Assembly: GCA_022711405.1 (NCBI GenBank)
Contig: JAKLFC010000013.1
Location: forward strand, 47,192 to 111,191
Length of the DNA stretch: 64,000 nucleotides
Reading direction: 5' to 3'
Origin: Bacteroidota bacterium
GTDB taxonomy: Bacteria; Bacteroidota; Bacteroidia; Bacteroidales; JAGONC01
Shown: one piece after another, positions 61,633 through 64,000 of the stretch
Layout: each line of letters begins with the position of its first letter
Position numbering within the stretch: the stretch's first letter is position 1
Notes under the pieces: model-generated
What the model was told of the DNA's origin: nothing
Databases searched by the model: none
The model's input: the letters and a program-made list of their open reading frames with translations, nothing else
Position numbers and translations under genes: made by a program

Positions 61633-63690
61633 TCAGCTTACTGACAGGAATGCCAGCACTTTCTGCAGTACACTCTCCGGATCGAAGCCGAATTGCATAT
61701 CCAGCACATCTGCCGGGGCTGAATATCCAAAGTGGTCGAGTCCCATGACCATTCCGGCATATCCGGCCAAGCTTCTCATCGCTGAGGGAAGCCCGGCTGT
61801 CAGGGCGAAGACCGGAATCCCATCAGGAAGGACTTCCTTCTGGTATTCAAGGGATTGTTTCCGGAACAGTCCTTCTGAAGGGGCGGAAACAACCCGCGCG
61901 GGGATCCCCGCTTCTTTGAGCCGCTGATAAACCTCGCACAGGGTGGCCACTTCCGAACCGTTGGCCAGAAGAATGATGCGGGGTGGATCAGGAGAAGCGC
62001 AAACCGTGTAAGCGCCTTTCAGCGCCTGAAGCGCTGCTTCGTAGCGCGTGTGCGAGGGGGAGTAGGGGAGATCTTTCACCGATTGTCGCGACAGCAGCAA
62101 TGCTGTAGGTGTTTTCTTGTTTTCCAGTGCCATTTTCCATGCCACTTTCGTTTCACAGCCGTCTGCCGGGCGAAGCACCAGCAGGCTGTTTTCTCCGTGG
62201 TGATTCTTTAGCTGTTCCATCAGCCGGAGCTGAGCCTCATGCTCCACGGGCTGATGCGTGGGCCCATCCTCTCCGACACGGAAGGAATCATGTGTCCAGA
62301 TAAAGATGACCGGCAAGCCCATCAGTCCTGCCAGGCGAACTACCGGTTTCATGAAGTCGGAAAACACCAGGAACGTGCCGCAGGCAGCGATCAATCCACC
62401 GTGGAGGGCAATTCCGGCTGCGATGGCTGCCATGGAGATCTCCGACACACCTGCATGAAGGAACGATCCCCTGAAATCGTGATGACCAAATGGCTTTTGA
62501 AATTTCAGGAACCCATCGGTCTTGTCGCTGTTGGAGAGATCAGCCGAAAGAACGATCATGTTGCCGAGGCTCGAGGAAAGGTATTCCAGGATGGAGGAAG
62601 AAGCCAGTCGTGTCGCCTTGCCTGCATCCAGGTGGATGGATTCGAAATCCAGATCGGGGAGTTTGCCCGACATGAAATTCTGATATTCCTCTGCTTCTGC
62701 GGGGTGAGCCATTTTCCATGTCATCTCAGCGGCTTTGCGTGCCATGGCAGCTGCTGTCTTTTCCCGGCGGATGCTCAAATAAAGCGTTTTTACTTCCGGG
62801 AAAACAGCGAAGGGGAAAAGCGGGTCACCGCCCAGGTTCCGTATTGTTTTTTCAAGGGAGACGCCTGCTTTGCTGAGCGGCTGGCCATGAGTGGAACACC
62901 GTCCTTCGAACGGTTCACCCTGCGGATCCAGTGCACCTTTAGCCATGATCGTCTTCCCGATGATCAGCGTGGGGCGGTGCAGTTCGCTCACGGCAGCATC
63001 CAGCGCCCGACGGATCTGGACCGGATCGTGGCCATCAATGGTGAGCACGTTCCAGCCCCAGGATTCATACTTCTTTGCCGTGTCTTCACGGGTCACTGCA
63101 TTTGTGTAGGTGGAAAGCTGGACATCGTTGGAGTCGAAGAACATGATCAGGTTATTCAGACCCAGAAATCCTGCGATGCGACCTGCTCCCTGGGAGATCT
63201 CCTCCTGGATGCCCCCATCGGATATAAGGGTGAAGATCCTGTGCGACATCCAGTCACCGAAGCGGCTGGCCAGGCGGCGTTCGGCCAGCGCTGCGCCGAC
63301 GGCCATGGCATGACCCAGCCCGAGGGGACCGGAGGTGTTCTCTATACCATGGAGGATATCCAGCTCAGGATGACCAGGAGTGACGCTACCCCATTGCCTG
63401 AAATTCTTCAGATCGACCTCGGTATAGTGGCCATAAAGGTAAAGAACCGCATACAGAAGTGTCGACATGTGACCGGGATCCAGGAAGAATCGGTCGCGGA
63501 GCGGCCATCCGGGATCCGAGGGATCAAAGCGAAGGTACTCTGAAAAAAGAATGTGCATGAAGTCAGCGGCTCCCATCGCACCACCAGGATGACCTGACTG
63601 CGCTTTTTCAACCATGGCGGCACACAGGACACGTATGTTGTCGGCTGCGGCTCCGGCAAGACGGTCTTTTGAAACTTTATCCATTGGCAT
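61633..63690 (-). CDS. tkt: Transketolase
   Basis: This 685-residue thiamine diphosphate enzyme moves two-carbon units between sugar phosphates in the pentose phosphate pathway. It has NIRVLCAAMVEKAQSGHPGGAMGAADF at the N-terminus, DPGHMSTLLYAVLYL, the cofactor/metal region LISDGGIQEEISQGAGRIAGFLGLNNLIMFFDSND (about 155-190), and the pyrimidine-binding domain with HDSFRVGEDGPTHQPVEH (about 465-482). The Bacteroidota-type SDGGIQEE replaces the classic GDGxxxEG form, a known variant. ATG 63690 or 63684 both overlap the lpxA end. It sits between lpxA and efp. Confidence 0.94.
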   Translation of the reverse strand: MPMDKVSKDRLAGAAADNIRVLCAAMVEKAQSGHPGGAMGAADFMHILFSEYLRFDPSDPGWPLRDRFFLDPGHMSTLLYAVLYLYGHYTEVDLKNFRQWGSVTPGHPELDILHGIENTSGPLGLGHAMAVGAALAERRLASRFGDWMSHRIFTLISDGGIQEEISQGAGRIAGFLGLNNLIMFFDSNDVQLSTYTNAVTREDTAKKYESWGWNVLTIDGHDPVQIRRALDAAVSELHRPTLIIGKTIMAKGALDPQGEPFEGRCSTHGQPLSKAGVSLEKTIRNLGGDPLFPFAVFPEVKTLYLSIRREKTAAAMARKAAEMTWKMAHPAEAEEYQNFMSGKLPDLDFESIHLDAGKATRLASSSILEYLSSSLGNMIVLSADLSNSDKTDGFLKFQKPFGHHDFRGSFLHAGVSEISMAAIAAGIALHGGLIAACGTFLVFSDFMKPVVRLAGLMGLPVIFIWTHDSFRVGEDGPTHQPVEHEAQLRLMEQLKNHHGENSLLVLRPADGCETKVAWKMALENKKTPTALLLSRQSVKDLPYSPSHTRYEAALQALKGAYTVCASPDPPRIILLANGSEVATLCEVYQRLKEAGIPARVVSAPSEGLFRKQSLEYQKEVLPDGIPVFALTAGLPSAMRSLAGYAGMVMGLDHFGYSAPADVLDMQFGFDPESVLQKVLAFLSVS

Positions 63691-64000
63691 TACGTGAAAA
63701 TCCCTTCATGATACCCCTGCTGGAACGGGAGATGAAGCTCAGGATCTCATCTCTTTCAGGGGAGACATGGAAGTCGGCCTCGATGATGGATACCGCCTGG
63801 CTCACATTTTTCCCCTTGATGTAGATGAAACGGTATATGTCCTGTATCTCATTGATCTGGGCCTGTGTGAATCCCCTGCGGCGCAGCCCGATCGAATTGA
63901 CCCCGACATAGGAAAGAGGTTCCCTGGCGGCTTTTACGTATGGGGGTACATCCTTTCTGACGAGCGCACCACCCGATATGAGGGAGTGGCATCCGATATG
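63677..64000 (-). CDS. lpxA: UDP-N-acetylglucosamine acyltransferase, C-terminal part
   Basis: The window cuts the gene; 107 codons and the stop remain. The sequence HIGCHSLISGGALVRKDVPPYVKAAREPLSYVGVNSIGLRRRGF and a helical C-terminus match the end of LpxA, which adds the first acyl chain in lipid A synthesis. The N-terminal beta-helix lies beyond the window. The stop overlaps the transketolase start by 14 or 8 bp, so the two genes are translated together. The assignment is supported by efp and lpxD-like genes downstream. Confidence 0.9.
   Translation of the reverse strand, partial: HIGCHSLISGGALVRKDVPPYVKAAREPLSYVGVNSIGLRRRGFTQAQINEIQDIYRFIYIKGKNVSQAVSIIEADFHVSPERDEILSFISRSSRGIMKGFSRNANG

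Noticed and set aside
62239..63543. 434-codon open frame antisense to transketolase
   Set aside because: It lies opposite a clearly conserved gene and its product has no recognisable pattern; a by-product of codon use.

Overview
The window comes from a bacterium of the phylum Bacteroidota, most likely an anaerobic Bacteroidia/Bacteroidales-type organism. The evidence is: several secreted proteins ending in type IX secretion (T9SS) sorting domains; GldA/F/G-type ABC transporter genes; an Oar-like TonB-dependent receptor; a complete Rnf (ferredoxin:NAD+ oxidoreductase) operon in the order B-C-D-G-E-A preceded by an RseC-family gene; and repeated -7 promoter words of the Bacteroidota form TAnnTTTG. 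Most genes have no Shine-Dalgarno sequence, so the few strong ones (four of the six rnf genes and the DUF4340 gene) stand out. No tRNA, rRNA, CRISPR array, insertion sequence or phage gene was recognised. Genes are densely packed on both strands and the content looks chromosomal.

Layout. 0-9 kb: end of a DUF349 gene, aroC, a large AsmA-like envelope protein with a helical tail, and a gldA-gldF-gldG-DUF4340 operon. 8.8-19.3 kb (minus strand): AlkD-type DNA repair protein, exported phosphodiesterase, Oar-like receptor (with terminator and about 470 bp of upstream DNA), an SH3-NlpC/P60 protein lacking its catalytic cysteine, a WbqC-family protein, two tandem thioredoxins (one a lipoprotein, one cytosolic) and a secreted C10 cysteine peptidase. 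19.5-28.3 kb: histidine degradation genes hutI and ftcD, an HD-PycTM fusion protein, a lipoprotein beta-propeller, a BNR/sortilin-like T9SS protein and a short-chain dehydrogenase broken by a one-base frameshift. 28.4-39.5 kb: rseC, two 784-residue T9SS paralogues in tandem, rnfBCDGEA, then ftsE. 39.5-47.2 kb: two glycosyltransferases, murB, pqqD-like, OPT transporter, rsmG and a LysM glucosaminidase. 47.2-54.0 kb (minus strand): an overlapping gene chain glycosyltransferase-purD-membrane protein-rnhB-unknown 910-residue protein. 54.1-60.0 kb: FkbM methyltransferase, Wzx flippase, double Wzz protein and O-antigen ligase. 60.0-64.0 kb (minus strand): lpxA (partial), transketolase, efp and an lpxD-like gene.

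How the genes work together: much of the window serves the cell envelope (lipid A acylation, O-antigen or exopolysaccharide export and ligation, peptidoglycan, outer-membrane uptake, T9SS cargo). The rest covers energy conservation (Rnf), histidine use and housekeeping. The most unusual features are the Rnf locus split by two secreted paralogues, the double Wzz joined across an A11 tract, a Cys-to-Gly NlpC/P60 protein, an HD-PycTM protein without a cyclase neighbour, and a family of degenerate 7- to 8-bp tandem repeats at gene ends, one of which encodes a signal peptide.
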